The translations under genes and the position numbers were made by a program. Shown here piece by piece: positions 42,324 to 42,782 of a DNA stretch of 42,782 nt. The DNA comes from an uncultured Alteromonadaceae bacterium (GTDB lineage: Bacteria; Pseudomonadota; Gammaproteobacteria; Enterobacterales; Alteromonadaceae), in assembly GCA_913056495.1 (NCBI GenBank), contig CAJXMO010000028.1, positions 1 through 42,782 on the forward strand, written 5' to 3'. Numbering within the stretch: the first letter of the stretch is position 1; every line of letters starts with the position of its first letter. The notes under the pieces were generated by a model. It saw nothing but the letters and a program-made list of their open reading frames with translations. It ran no database searches and was not told the DNA's origin.

Positions 42324-42710
42324 ATGAAATTTGAAAACTTGGAAGTATGGAAGCGTTCGGCACGTTTATCCAGTGACATTTATATAATAATGCGGGATTG
42401 CAAAGATTATGGATTCAAAGACCAAATTACTCGTTCAGGGTTATCTGTTCCTTCTAATATAGCTGAGGGGTTAGAGCGAGAGTCAGAAAAAGAAGAATCC
42501 AGATTTTTATATTACGCAAAAGGTTCATTAGGTGAGTTACTAACTCAAACCTATATAGGAGTAGATATTGGTTATATTGAAAAAGCTGATGGCACTAAAA
42601 TTATAAATGAATGTAAAGAGCTATCTGCCATGGTGGCAGCATTAATTAAAATTAGAAAAGGTTTTGTGAGAGAAGAGAGTGAACCATACTCTGTAGAACC
42701 TAGAACCTAG
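42324..42710 (+). CDS. Four-helix-bundle protein, S23/IVP family (PF05635)
   Basis: 128 residues opening KFENLEVWKRSARLSSDIYI, with TRSGLSVPSNIAEGLERES and KGSLGELLTQTYIG: the four-helix-bundle proteins first found encoded in 23S rRNA intervening sequences. Free-standing copies are common in bacterial genomes, often near surface polysaccharide genes, and their role is unclear. No rRNA is here. An AAAAGGA ribosome site lies upstream. The last codons (V-E-P-R-T-stop) are read from the TAGAACC tandem array, so the native C-terminus has been replaced or extended by repeat DNA. Confidence 0.88.
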   Translation: MKFENLEVWKRSARLSSDIYIIMRDCKDYGFKDQITRSGLSVPSNIAEGLERESEKEESRFLYYAKGSLGELLTQTYIGVDIGYIEKADGTKIINECKELSAMVAALIKIRKGFVREESEPYSVEPRT

Positions 42711-42782
42711 AACCTAGAACCTAGAACCTAGAACCTAGAACCTAGAACCTAGAACCTAGAACCTAGAACCTAGAACCTAGAA
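42694..42782 (+). repeat. Heptanucleotide tandem repeat (TAGAACC)n
   Basis: At least 12.7 perfect copies of TAGAACC run from 42694 to the window end, so the full length is unknown. Because 7 is not a multiple of 3, the frame shifts each unit and TAG appears in frame within three units; the S23-type gene stops inside the third. Perfect identity suggests recent slippage and likely length variation between strains. Confidence 0.97.

Noticed and set aside
42324..42710. Ribosomal protein S23
   Set aside because: The name is historical for this family; the protein is a four-helix-bundle protein of intervening sequences and not a core ribosomal protein.

Overview
The window looks like a chromosomal segment of a marine, polysaccharide-degrading gammaproteobacterium of the Alteromonadales type (genus not determined). 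HslV, TyrRS and FtsN read like the E. coli proteins, the block rpmE-priA-ftsN-hslVU keeps gammaproteobacterial gene order, and the sequence is AT-rich with a TonB receptor/glycoside hydrolase locus typical of such bacteria.

Left end (1-7.5 kb): a small TrfB/KorA-like DNA-binding protein, a decayed IS256-family transposase running into the 3' end of tyrS, a LuxR-type regulator, a MetR-like LysR regulator divergent from a zinc alcohol dehydrogenase, a DUF2938 membrane protein and a flavin amine oxidase. Next (7.6-13 kb) is an efflux cassette: TetR repressor, RND adaptor lipoprotein, RND pump and a small PF06695 export protein. Two copies of an 18-bp operator-like sequence lie at the starts of tetR and the adaptor gene.

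Pectin locus (13-28.3 kb): GH97, GH43, a Tat-exported GH28, a TonB-dependent receptor with an STN domain, a GH106 rhamnosidase-like lipoprotein, a truncated secreted protein, a tyrosine integrase, a 3' fragment of tRNA-Ile(CAT) that looks like an att site, and a second GH28. Together these suit uptake and trimming of rhamnogalacturonan- or pectin-type glycans. LacI-type operator candidates with a central CG precede several of the genes. The integrase plus tRNA fragment suggest that the locus left of 26.47 kb lies in a tRNA-targeted genomic island.

Right part (28.5-42.8 kb): a membrane chemoreceptor, a thiol-rich DUF protein, an HDOD protein behind a perfect FNR-type box, then core genes rpmE, priA, ftsN, hslV, hslU. 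The spaces between these core genes (about 32.0-33.0, 35.3-36.0 and 38.65-39.25 kb) are packed with families of hairpin-forming repeats whose stems change in a compensatory way between copies. The window ends with a large multi-SLBB polysaccharide export protein, a four-helix-bundle (S23-type) protein and a heptanucleotide tandem array that contains that gene's stop codon and runs off the end.

The most notable observations are the covarying hairpin repeats, the tyrS tail supplied by an IS remnant, the island boundary at the tRNA fragment, the shared TetR-type operator, and an RND pump with an unusual proton relay. I did not see a clearly new defence or enzymatic system. All family assignments come from reading motifs, not from database searches.
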